From UBA6120 sp964639215 (lineage in GTDB: Bacteria; Bacillota_I; Bacilli_A; RFN20; CAG-826), in assembly GCA_964639215.1 (NCBI GenBank), contig CAZXCV010000005.1, positions 11,973 to 75,972 of the forward strand: a DNA stretch of 64,000 bases. Direction: 5' to 3'. Position numbers and translations under genes: made by a program. The notes under the pieces are model-generated. The model was not told the DNA's origin. It searched no databases and saw nothing but the letters and a program-made list of their open reading frames with translations. Positions 54,283-62,455 of this stretch are shown here, piece by piece. Every line of letters starts with the position of its first letter. Position 1 is the stretch's first letter.

Positions 54283-55302
54283 ATGCGATACAACCGAAAG
54301 AACGATAATTCACATATGTTCCAACTTCAAAAATGGCAGCAACGTTATCAAGACTTCATGTATGAACATGGACGATTACGACAAACATTCAATTATATAT
54401 TTACGTTTATTATCGCCGTCGTAGCCGCCTTTATCTTTGCCTATTCATTTCGAGGATTTATCACAACCACGAACCCTAATGTTGATCACTTGATTACTGG
54501 TGGTGTTTCGGGCTTGTCGCAAATATTCACAATCTTAGCTGAATTTACGAGATTGTTTCCTCAAGTTGAGTCGAAAACATTCCAGGCGATTTTTTACTTG
54601 ATGCTCAATTTACCATTATTTGTGCTTGGTTTTAAAGGCATTGGGAAACGATTCACATTATTTTCAATTGTCAATGTTGTGTTCACTTCGCTATTTATCC
54701 AAATATTGCCGAATAATTGGCTCACTATCTTTGATATCACAACCGACATGCTTGGTCGCGCACTTTTTGCGGGTTTTCTTTCAGGTGTTGGGACAACATT
54801 ATGCTTCCGTGCCGAAATAAGTGGAGGTGGTCTTGATATCGTCACTTATTATATTGCCAACCACAAATCAACGTCAGTTGGTAAATATCAAATTACGATC
54901 AATGCCATTATTTTAGTGTTTTATACGATGTTGACAATTATTCGTGACGGTAGTGGACTAGGTGCCTTGAACAGTTTCTTATATACACTTGTTTATTTAT
55001 TCACGAATGGTCGTGTGGTTGATGCCTTTAACATTCGCAATAAGAAAGCTCAAATGCAGATTATTACGAATATCGAAGGGATGCCAAAAATTATTTTAGC
55101 GAATTTTCCGCATAGCTGTACCGTCGTTAATGCAAAAGGTGGCTTTTCAGGAGAGCCACGTTTAATAATTTATATTGTCGTCTCTAGTTTTGAAGTAAAG
55201 CGCGTCGTGAAACTCGTACGATCAATCGACGCTAAATCGTTTATTGATGTTAGCTATGGTCATCAAGTCTATGGTCGCTTTTTTATTAAACCTGTGAAAT
55301 AA
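54283..55302 (+). CDS. YitT family membrane protein
   Basis: 339 residues (or 328 from the ATG at 54316). About five membrane helices with ISGGGLDIVTYYIAN, then the DUF2179 domain near the C-terminus (VVNAKGGFSGEPRLIIYIVVSSFEVKRVV). Function unknown, widespread in Firmicutes. Start uncertain: TATAAT at 54275-54280 ends 2 nt before the first ATG, so transcripts would begin downstream of it. The ATG at 54316 has GATAAT 6 nt upstream. Neither has a ribosome site. Confidence 0.88.
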   Translation: MRYNRKNDNSHMFQLQKWQQRYQDFMYEHGRLRQTFNYIFTFIIAVVAAFIFAYSFRGFITTTNPNVDHLITGGVSGLSQIFTILAEFTRLFPQVESKTFQAIFYLMLNLPLFVLGFKGIGKRFTLFSIVNVVFTSLFIQILPNNWLTIFDITTDMLGRALFAGFLSGVGTTLCFRAEISGGGLDIVTYYIANHKSTSVGKYQITINAIILVFYTMLTIIRDGSGLGALNSFLYTLVYLFTNGRVVDAFNIRNKKAQMQIITNIEGMPKIILANFPHSCTVVNAKGGFSGEPRLIIYIVVSSFEVKRVVKLVRSIDAKSFIDVSYGHQVYGRFFIKPVK

Positions 55303-55815
55303 TTACCAAGTTTCTTGATGCCATTTGTCTTGTTCGAAACGGTCACGATCTTTTCTTGTTTGATTGGGATAACCAATCGCAATGAGAGAAACCGGGACGA
55401 CATGTTCGGGAATTTTTAATGTTTTAATGATAAATTTTTGCCACCCAGTGAGTGAATAAACACCAATCCAGACGGCTCCAAGGCCAAGCGCATGGGCAGC
55501 GAGTAAAATATTTTCGGTGGCTGCCGCACAGTCTTCAATGAGAAAATCATGAATTGGTTGTTTTAATTTATCACCACAGACAGCGATGACAAGGGGTGCC
55601 TCTTCCATCATCTTTCCAAACATGCTCTTGGTTTTTAAGGCAACGCGAACATCTTTATTTGTTATCGTGATGAAATTAAAAGGTCGGCGATTGTGGGCGC
55701 TTGGAGCGCTCATACCACAATGAACGAGCGTTTTAATGAGGGGTTCCGAAATTGGGGTATCAAGATATGCGCGAATACTTCGACGCGTTAATATTACATC
55801 AATGGCTTCAGTCAT
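55303..55815 (-). CDS. Nitroreductase-family FMN enzyme
   Basis: 170 residues from the ATG that overlaps the CBS gene end. ILTRRSIRAYLD and CGMSAPSAHNRRPF bind FMN; AAATENILLAAHALGLGAVWIG is the family helix. It reduces nitro compounds or other electron acceptors, or is a flavin reductase. Translationally coupled to the CBS protein. Confidence 0.9.
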   Translation of the reverse strand: MTEAIDVILTRRSIRAYLDTPISEPLIKTLVHCGMSAPSAHNRRPFNFITITNKDVRVALKTKSMFGKMMEEAPLVIAVCGDKLKQPIHDFLIEDCAAATENILLAAHALGLGAVWIGVYSLTGWQKFIIKTLKIPEHVVPVSLIAIGYPNQTRKDRDRFEQDKWHQETW

Positions 55816-56230
55816 GATGGTACTCCATGGTTGCGATGACATCTTTAAAATAATTGATGACAGATTGGCGACGGATAATCCCAATGAAGATTTGCTGATC
55901 ATCAACAACAGGAATAAAATTTTGATGCATGGACAAATCGATGAGATCATTGACGGGAGCTAGAACTGATATTGCTTTGTAGTCTTTATAGTGACCAACA
56001 CGACGTAATGGGAGTGTTTCGGCGTCTTCTAGGTTGAATTGTTTTTGATTTTTAATAAACCAAAGCAGGTCACCAGCTGTGATCGTTCCGATGTAATAAC
56101 CTTGGCGGGAGATAATCGGAATTGCTTGGTGATGATGGGCTTCCATCTTCTCAAGTGCTTGGCGGAGTGAAAAATCATCGTAGAGATACTCGACATCATG
56201 CTTGGGAGTCAATAATGTTAATAAATTCAT
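55808..56230 (-). CDS. Two-CBS-domain protein
   Basis: 140 residues, two tandem CBS motifs (about 8-65 and 75-135) with IPIISRQGYYIGTITAGDLL and FIPVVDDQQIFIGIIRRQ. Such stand-alone pairs bind adenine nucleotides and regulate partners. It has its own extended -10 promoter and no ribosome site; the ATG is 6 nt past the -10, so leaderless. Its end overlaps the nitroreductase start by 8 bp. Confidence 0.88.
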   Translation of the reverse strand: MNLLTLLTPKHDVEYLYDDFSLRQALEKMEAHHHQAIPIISRQGYYIGTITAGDLLWFIKNQKQFNLEDAETLPLRRVGHYKDYKAISVLAPVNDLIDLSMHQNFIPVVDDQQIFIGIIRRQSVINYFKDVIATMEYHHD

Positions 56231-56236
56231 AATGTT

Positions 56237-56245
56237 ATTATAGCA
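56237..56245 (-). promoter_or_regulatory. Extended -10 promoter of the CBS gene, leaderless type
   Basis: On the minus strand, TGCTATAAT (56245-56237), then six bases and ATG at 56230. It lies in the 23-bp gap after the UPF0316 gene. Confidence 0.7.
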
Positions 56246-56253
56246 GTAATTTT

Positions 56254-56820
56254 CTATTTGAAGAGCGAACGACTACGGGCGACAAATCCGCCGGTGATTG
56301 CGTTAATATCTTCACTGACAATCATCGCTGTTGGATCAAGTAGTAATATTTCTTTGGTCACGATATTAGCGTTTCGGCGCGGGGCGAAAACTTTAATAAC
56401 TAACCGTTTTTCGGAGCGTCCTTGGCCGATGATTGTCGTGACGCCATAACCAATTTCTCGTAAACGTTCGGCAATCGCACCACCAGTTGCTTGCGAGGCA
56501 ATTGTTTCAATTAATACATTTCCAAATGCTAAGCGAGTTTCGATAATTGAACCGATATAGACACCAGCGGCGAATCCAAGACCATAGGCGATCCCCTTGA
56601 TTGGATAAACGGCAAGATCAGTAATGACGGAACTGGCAACGAAAACCCACATAAATATTTCCACGAGCGCCAGCAATGCGCTTTGAGTGCGGAATCCTTT
56701 GTTGACTAAAATTATTCGTAATGTCCCAAGCGAAACCTCAAATATTTTTGCGACAAATATAAGAATCAGCACCCACCAGGGCACTGCTGTAAAAAAAGCA
56801 ACAATGGCGCTCCAATCCAT
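56254..56820 (-). CDS. UPF0316/DUF2179 membrane protein (YebE-like)
   Basis: 188 residues from the ATG with GAGGTG 6 nt upstream. Three N-terminal helices, KIFEVSLGTLRIILVNKG, then a cytosolic DUF2179 domain (VLIETIASQATGGAIAERLRE). Function unknown; DUF2179 also occurs in the nearby YitT protein, so the two share a putative ligand-binding domain. Confidence 0.9.
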   Translation of the reverse strand: MDWSAIVAFFTAVPWWVLILIFVAKIFEVSLGTLRIILVNKGFRTQSALLALVEIFMWVFVASSVITDLAVYPIKGIAYGLGFAAGVYIGSIIETRLAFGNVLIETIASQATGGAIAERLREIGYGVTTIIGQGRSEKRLVIKVFAPRRNANIVTKEILLLDPTAMIVSEDINAITGGFVARSRSLFK

Positions 56821-56866
56821 AACCATCACCTCGTTAACGTCAATATCATATCATTTATAATGATTA

Positions 56867-58902
56867 CTATGAAATAAATAAATCAGCTGAAGTCTGGTTA
56901 TCAAGAATGGAAAGAAATAAATTAGCGATTTCAGGGTCAAATTGTAATCCCGCATTACGCTTTATTTCACTATATGCTTCGGTTTTTGTCATCGCTTTAC
57001 GATAGGGCCGTTCGCTAGTCATCGCATCATAACTATCAGCAATGGCGATAATTCTAGCACGATAGGGAATGTCTTCGCCTTTAATGCCACGCGGATAACC
57101 TTTACCATCCCATCGTTCATGATGCGATAAAATATCTTCAGCGATTTCGGCGTACTCAGGTGATGCTAGCAAGATATGATAACCAGTTTCTGGATGTTTT
57201 TTGATTTCGAGCCATTCAACATCCGATAAAGGTCCTGGTTTTTCGAGGATGCTTTGGTCGATGGCGATTTTTCCAATATCATGAAGTGTTGCCATTAATT
57301 TTAATAATTCGATGTCTTGGTTTCGCATCTTTAATGCTTCTCCAATTTTTTGACAAATAATGGAGACGCGTAAAGAGTGACTTTCTTCTCGTTTACTCTT
57401 AACGTGTAATGTATTTAAAATCGCTTGAATCGTTTCGTGGCGCGAACTTGTGACCTCACTAAGTTTTTTGTTATACATCTTTTTTTCGGCACGGCGGGTG
57501 GAATCAATAATAGTTTCATTCGGATCGTGTTCCTGAACGCCAAAAGATACCGAGAAATTAATTGCATTAATCGATTCTTGTCCGATCTTCTTTTCGATTA
57601 TATCGATGATCGGGAGAACATCAGTTTCTTTCATGTCATAGAAAATTATAAAAAATTCATCGCCACCGATTCGAATAAATGATGTGTTTTTTGGTAAATT
57701 GTTGGCTACGATTTGGGAGATGCGCTTCAATAGCCGATCGCCGACATGGTGGCCAAAAGCATCGTTCATGACTTTGAGTCCATTGATGTCAAAGAAGGCA
57801 AATGTGTAAATGTGATTGCTTTGTTTTTCGAGCCGTTCAAGCTCTTCTTGATAGTAGCGACGATNNNNNNNNNNCCTGTTAATGAATCATGATATGACAA
57901 ATGAAGAATTTTCTGTTCATTATTAATGCGATTCGTAATGTTCTGAGCGAAAACACCAACTCCAATAATGTGGTTGTTGCTATCTAAAATCGGATTGTAA
58001 TGAGATTCATAAAACTTGCCAGGAGTGACCTCGATTTCAGATTCTGTGACATGACTAGTGCCATTAAGCGCAATGTCGATTTCGAATCTTAAACGCATGC
58101 GAAAAGCATCATTTTCAACGAATGTGAAGAAATTATCGCCAACATTGGGTCGTCGATGATAGTAGCGTTCCATTGACGCGGCATGGAAACGATTAAATGA
58201 TAAATAGTTGTAGTTGGTATCAAGTGAATAAATTTCAATCTCTTCAGCACTATCAATCGCGGATTGTAACAGGATCCTTTGCCGAACGATTGTGCCTTCA
58301 GCTGATAGGCGTTTGCTATGATTTTCAAGCGATAAAGAAATGACGACAACGGCAATCGGGTAGATAACTATGAAAGGGACGATAACGTTTCTTATGGCTG
58401 GTGCCACACTCGAAAATGGAATTATCAATAGTTGGCATAAAATCGTAAGAATATGGGCAATTAAACCCATAAAATAAAAGTTAATGACTGAAGTAATCTT
58501 TGGTAGTTTCGGTTGCACGTATGCCCAAAAAACTCCAAAAATTGTGGTGATTGCGATTGTGGCCGTGCCAGCATAGACGCCTCCACCACCTAATAAAGTG
58601 CGATATCCAATGGCGATTAATGCGCCAATTGTCGTCACTAAGGGACCAAAGAAGTAACCAGATACAACAAATAAGACACTGCGTGCATCAAAAATTAATC
58701 CTGCAGAAAGTGTAAATGGGAACATCATGATTAAAACGCCGATAGCACCGATGAGTAGGCCTATGAAAATATTTTTTAGCCATCCTTCTTGTTTTGGTTT
58801 AAATCGAGAAATCTGATAAATGAAAACCATCGCAAACAGCAATAGAATGTTTGTCATAAAATCGAGAACAATTGCAGGGATGGTTGATGTAAAAACGTGC
58901 AT
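56867..58902 (-). CDS. Membrane 5TM-LYT - PAS - GGDEF - HD-GYP protein, interrupted by an assembly gap
   Basis: One gene of about 680 codons split by 10 Ns at 57865-57874. N-terminus: 5TMR_5TM-LYT sensor (DARSVLFVVSGYFFGPLV..., GYRTLLGGGGVYAG); PAS-like region; GGDEF beginning LSYHDSLTG before the gap and resuming RRYYQEELE, DINGLKVMNDAFGHH and IRIGGDEFF. HD-GYP follows: HDIGKIAID, DGKGYPRGIKGED. Both catalytic sets look intact, so it may make and degrade c-di-GMP. No RxxD inhibitory site. It starts 2 bp after the diguanylate cyclase gene. Confidence 0.9.
57865..57874. other. Assembly gap (10 N)
   Basis: The gap lies inside the GGDEF domain, between LTG and RRYY. The family consensus LTG-LYN-RR predicts that about 8 bases are missing, which restores the frame; the 10 Ns are arbitrary. 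Confidence 0.98.
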
Positions 58903-58904
58903 AA

Positions 58905-60062
58905 TTATGCCTGATGATGGCTTCTTTTTTGGTTATACATAATCTGATCAATGTGGGCAATGAAGAACCGAATATTTCGATGAATATTTAAATCGAAGAC
59001 GTCGACACCATAACTGCATTTTACCTGAAATGGGAACCGTTTAAGATTATTGAAGTCCGCTAACTTTTTCAAAAAATGTTGCACTTGCGTTGTCAGTTTT
59101 CGTTTGTCGCTAATTGTAAAAAAGATAAAAAATTCATCGCCACCAGTACGTGCAACGAAATCAGTTGTCATAAAAGCATTGGTGATGAGATTACCAATGG
59201 CCACTAACACTTCATCACCGACAAAGTGTCCATATGTGTCGTTGATAGTCTTGAAATCATCAAGATCTAATAACATTCCGGCCAGCGTTTTATCAGCACT
59301 TTTTATTTTGATGGAATCGATATATCGATCGTATTCTCGGCGATTGTTTAAGCCAGTGAGATAATCGGTGACCACTTGTCGAGATTGGTTGAAGATGAAA
59401 ATGAGTAACATCGACAAGACCATTGAGGGAAAAAGAATCAAGGTCCCAAAAAACAATGATTGCAAGACACCAGCAATCGTTGGTGGTAACGGAAATAAAA
59501 GAATTGGAATAAACTCATTGGGTGGTAATTTTTTCCGTGAAAAAATGGCGATGATGATGCCTAGCAGCATGTATAAATAGGGAACGGCAATGTGAACAGG
59601 GAATAAAATGCCGCGATAATATATGTTATTAGCATCAATAAAAAAGTACAAATTTGTGAAGGCGGAGGCAATTGAAAGACCCGAGCCAATTAAAATTGGT
59701 ATTAATAATGCGACTAGCGTCCAAGGGTGTTTCAACACGTTATAGCCAATTTCGCGGAATACGTAAAGCACCCAGCAAAATGTTACAAGCGGTACCGCAA
59801 TGAAAGACAGGACATTCGTAAGTTTATTAATGAAAATATCAATTGGTGATGTTCCTTGCATGGCTAAGAACATGATGAGATCGAGTATTAGCAGCACAGA
59901 TGTTAAAACAAGCATCGCGATGAAAGAGCGACTTTCATGAACGGAATGTTGTTTATCAAAACGCAAGCTTAAAAAAATAATGAATAAGATGATGACAGGA
60001 TAAATTGTCGCTTGGTACGTATAGATTGTTTGAAAATCAATTAATAAATGATGAGTAAACAT
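58905..60062 (-). CDS. Membrane diguanylate cyclase (7-8 TM, GGDEF)
   Basis: 385 residues from the second in-frame ATG (AGGTGG just upstream). The first 220 residues hold seven or eight membrane helices, a histidine-kinase-like 7TM sensor. A complete GGDEF domain follows: YLTGLNNRREYDRY, LLDLDDFKTINDTYGHFVGD and ARTGGDEFFIFF. The RxxD I-site is missing, so product inhibition may be absent. Forms an operon with the GGDEF/HD-GYP gene 2 bp downstream. Confidence 0.93.
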   Translation of the reverse strand: MFTHHLLIDFQTIYTYQATIYPVIILFIIFLSLRFDKQHSVHESRSFIAMLVLTSVLLILDLIMFLAMQGTSPIDIFINKLTNVLSFIAVPLVTFCWVLYVFREIGYNVLKHPWTLVALLIPILIGSGLSIASAFTNLYFFIDANNIYYRGILFPVHIAVPYLYMLLGIIIAIFSRKKLPPNEFIPILLFPLPPTIAGVLQSLFFGTLILFPSMVLSMLLIFIFNQSRQVVTDYLTGLNNRREYDRYIDSIKIKSADKTLAGMLLDLDDFKTINDTYGHFVGDEVLVAIGNLITNAFMTTDFVARTGGDEFFIFFTISDKRKLTTQVQHFLKKLADFNNLKRFPFQVKCSYGVDVFDLNIHRNIRFFIAHIDQIMYNQKRSHHQA

Positions 60063-60498
60063 AAACCACCTATTGCATAATTTTAACAAAAACAAAGTAA
60101 TCGTTAAACTTATAAATTAAATATAAATGAAAATATAAATGAAAATATGAAGGAATAGACGGGCGCGACTGTCCAAATGATATCGTGAAATCGAGCAGTA
60201 AAGGTAATGGAATTTGATAGGCAAATAAATATCCTAGCGTGGTGTCAAATATACATCTTGTAACTTCATCTTTCAGGACTTGGCTTTCAGCCTCATTAGC
60301 AAAAACAAACAACTGGGATCTCGAGTAGCACCGCACTTTGATTTAGTGCCTCGATCATATATTTTCGGTATTTATAATGAGTTTCCTTTCTGATTAAGGA
60401 TCACTTTCGTGATTTCATTGTAATTATTTACAAGTTGTATAATCAATGCCCTATTTAAAATAAAAACGATTGCATTAACAATCGTAATATTTAATTCA
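60063..60498 (-). other. 435-bp non-coding region with hairpins upstream of the diguanylate cyclase
   Basis: On the minus strand the region holds the tRNA-Ser terminator and an ATCAC-GAAA-GTGAT hairpin with a GNRA loop (60400-60413). It also contains a two-tier stem (GATCGAG...CTCGAGATC around GCACT/AGTGC, 60317-60356) and GGCTGAAAGCC (60282-60292). An A/T-rich stretch with a repeated ATATAAATGAAA unit lies near 60120. An 88-codon frame without a ribosome site is present but unconvincing. I see no known riboswitch consensus. Confidence 0.5.
60462..60485 (-). terminator. Terminator of tRNA-Ser(CGA)
   Basis: On the minus strand, ACGATTG-TTAATG-CAATCGT followed by TTTTTA, 13 nt past the tRNA. 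Confidence 0.9.
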
Positions 60499-60589
60499 TG
60501 GCGGAGAAAGAGGGATTCGAACCCTCGTAGGCCTTGCAACCTCTATCAGTTTTCGAAACTGACCCCTTCAACCGCTTGGGTATTTCTCC
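60499..60589 (-). tRNA. tRNA-Ser(CGA)
   Basis: Acceptor GGAGAAA/TTTCTCC, anticodon stem TCAGT/ACTGA, loop TTCGAAA, long variable arm, encoded CCA. The acceptor and T arm are almost identical to tRNA-Ser(GGA). Confidence 0.95.
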
Positions 60590-60650
60590 GGGAGTAATTA
60601 TAGCATGCGCGTCTATATTTCCAAGAGGAAGTGTAAGGCGCAGCATTAGT

Positions 60651-60679
60651 TTGTTTATAGACTGTCGCAAGTATATAAT
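60651..60679 (+). promoter_or_regulatory. Promoter of the degenerate GGDEF-EAL / proS operon
   Basis: TTGTTT (60651-60656), 17-nt spacer, perfect TATAAT (60674-60679), then AGAGG before ATG 60695. Confidence 0.75.
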
Positions 60680-60694
60680 ACTTAAGAGGTTTTC

Positions 60695-62440
60695 ATGTTC
60701 GAATCAATCTTCCCAAATTCAGCAATTCCAACGTTACTGCAGTATGTCTTTGGTGGTGCGTTAATCATTTTCATTATCATTGCGATTTACTATTCAATTT
60801 TGAAACGTAAATATATTGAAAGGCATCGTGATACTTTATCGCAAATTTACTCATACCGCATATATACGATTGATTTAGGTACTAACAAAGTTAGTTATTT
60901 TGATAAAACGAATCCAAAAGAACTAAAAAGCAGTGACATTGAATACTTTTTAAAACAGTACGCCGCTGACGACTATTATCGTGTCAGCAATTGGCTTCAA
61001 AATCTACTAGATGTTAAAAAACAAACATCGTGGCATCTTGAAGCGCGAGCGATGATTAAAAAAACAAAGAAAACACATTTTTCGGTCCTCGAAGTAACTA
61101 AGGTCGATGTTGCGATGCGTGTCATACATTTGAATAGTTATTTATTGCGTTATCTAACCCCTAAAAAAGGCAGGTATCAAAAACAACATCATAATGTCAT
61201 CAACCTTCAGGAAGCCAATACCCGACTCCAAAAAGCCAGCTCGAATCGTGGGGCGACCTATATGATTCGGTTTTATTATAAGAAATATTCCGGGAATACC
61301 AGCTATTTCATCTCAGCGGTTTTTCTTAAAAAACTAAAAGATAAAATTACGACATTCTTAACGATGGGATTATATCTTGTCGAGCAAGAAGCTGCTGAAA
61401 TCATTTTGTTAGAAACAAAAAATATCTCTACGAATGAACATAAACAAATTGCCCACTCAATCGCCCATACAATTGAACGAAATCTTGAAGTTAGTGGTCT
61501 CAAAGATGAGGTTGCTTTTACCATTGGAGTCGTTGAAAATCGCTTTTTCCCTCACAATTTTGAAGAGTTGTTACATCATGCGCGAATGATGGCTGACCGG
61601 GCTGAAAAAGAGGCGATGCTTGTAGCAATTTATGATCAAAACACTAGCTACAATGAGTTAAGTGCGAAAGCGGTTGACCTGGAAGTAGTCGACATTATCA
61701 AGAGTCGAAAATATGAAATTAAATTTCGACCGATACTAGATTTAAAAACATATGACGTATTTGCCTATTACTCGGATATCGCTATCAACTCACCACTAAA
61801 AATAAGTCGTCCTGAATTATACCGGCTCGCTCAAGAATCCGAGGCATGCAAAGAATTGCTGTCAAATATGGTCCGGCAAATGTTACAAACTTTTACTGAA
61901 GGACGATCGAATAACGAGGTCGCGCTCTTTTTTCCAGTCAGCGTCTATGAACGGACGTTTATAACTAAAAGTCTCGCCATGATGAAAAAAACAAAGGATT
62001 CAAATGTTGTGCTCGTCTTCGATGAAAACGAGATTAATGATTGGGATGCGAATTTAGGGGTAATCTCCCAGATGTTAATATCTTTTAAAGATAAGGGATT
62101 ACAAACGGCCATTAGTTTTTCCGATATGCATTTGTTATTGGACAATGAAATTTACGCAATGTTCGATTACTATATTCTCGACAAACGAATGACTGCTGAT
62201 ATCGTTGAAAATGATCGGCAACGCATTAATGTTCATACACTCGTAGAAACACTTCATAAATTCAATCATCCGATTATCGCGATTGATATGAGTGAATTTG
62301 CGGGGGTTGAAATTATGGCTAATTATGAAGCTAATGGCATCAGTGCTGACTCGATTGCACCTTACAACTTGAAAATCATCAATGTTGAGACTAAGATAAT
62401 TAATCGCATTCGTCAATTCGAGGAAGTTAAAAAGACTTAA
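60695..62440 (+). CDS. Membrane protein with degenerate GGDEF and degenerate EAL domains
   Basis: 581 residues. One helix (18-35); PAS-like region (50-160); GGDEF-fold segment (about 185-315) with no GGDEF (EQEAAEIILLE at that position). An EAL-fold segment (335-575) begins YEIKFRPILDLKTYDVFAYYSDI, where the EAL triad is YSD. The other catalytic positions are also changed: FPVSV for NxS, FDENE for ExxE, SFSDM for DDFG, ILDKR for KxD and no QG. The protein cannot be a normal cyclase or phosphodiesterase. It may bind c-di-GMP or another ligand, or have a non-catalytic role. proS follows 15 bp later. Confidence 0.82.
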   Translation: MFESIFPNSAIPTLLQYVFGGALIIFIIIAIYYSILKRKYIERHRDTLSQIYSYRIYTIDLGTNKVSYFDKTNPKELKSSDIEYFLKQYAADDYYRVSNWLQNLLDVKKQTSWHLEARAMIKKTKKTHFSVLEVTKVDVAMRVIHLNSYLLRYLTPKKGRYQKQHHNVINLQEANTRLQKASSNRGATYMIRFYYKKYSGNTSYFISAVFLKKLKDKITTFLTMGLYLVEQEAAEIILLETKNISTNEHKQIAHSIAHTIERNLEVSGLKDEVAFTIGVVENRFFPHNFEELLHHARMMADRAEKEAMLVAIYDQNTSYNELSAKAVDLEVVDIIKSRKYEIKFRPILDLKTYDVFAYYSDIAINSPLKISRPELYRLAQESEACKELLSNMVRQMLQTFTEGRSNNEVALFFPVSVYERTFITKSLAMMKKTKDSNVVLVFDENEINDWDANLGVISQMLISFKDKGLQTAISFSDMHLLLDNEIYAMFDYYILDKRMTADIVENDRQRINVHTLVETLHKFNHPIIAIDMSEFAGVEIMANYEANGISADSIAPYNLKIINVETKIINRIRQFEEVKKT

Positions 62441-62455
62441 ACACGAGGAAAAAAT

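Noticed and set aside
56867..57769. Separate GGDEF/HD-GYP gene starting at MNDAFGHH
   Set aside because: The true GGDEF start (DINGLKVMNDAFG) lies upstream in frame and joins the 5TM-PAS part across the N gap.
60070..60336. 88-codon open frame on the minus strand ahead of the diguanylate cyclase
   Set aside because: No ribosome site, low-complexity repeated HLYFHLY tail, and it overlaps hairpins; no recognisable domain.
60063..60498. c-di-GMP (GEMM-I or -II) or c-di-AMP riboswitch
   Set aside because: GNRA hairpins are present, but the GACGCAAAGC core of GEMM-I and the other consensus cores are absent.
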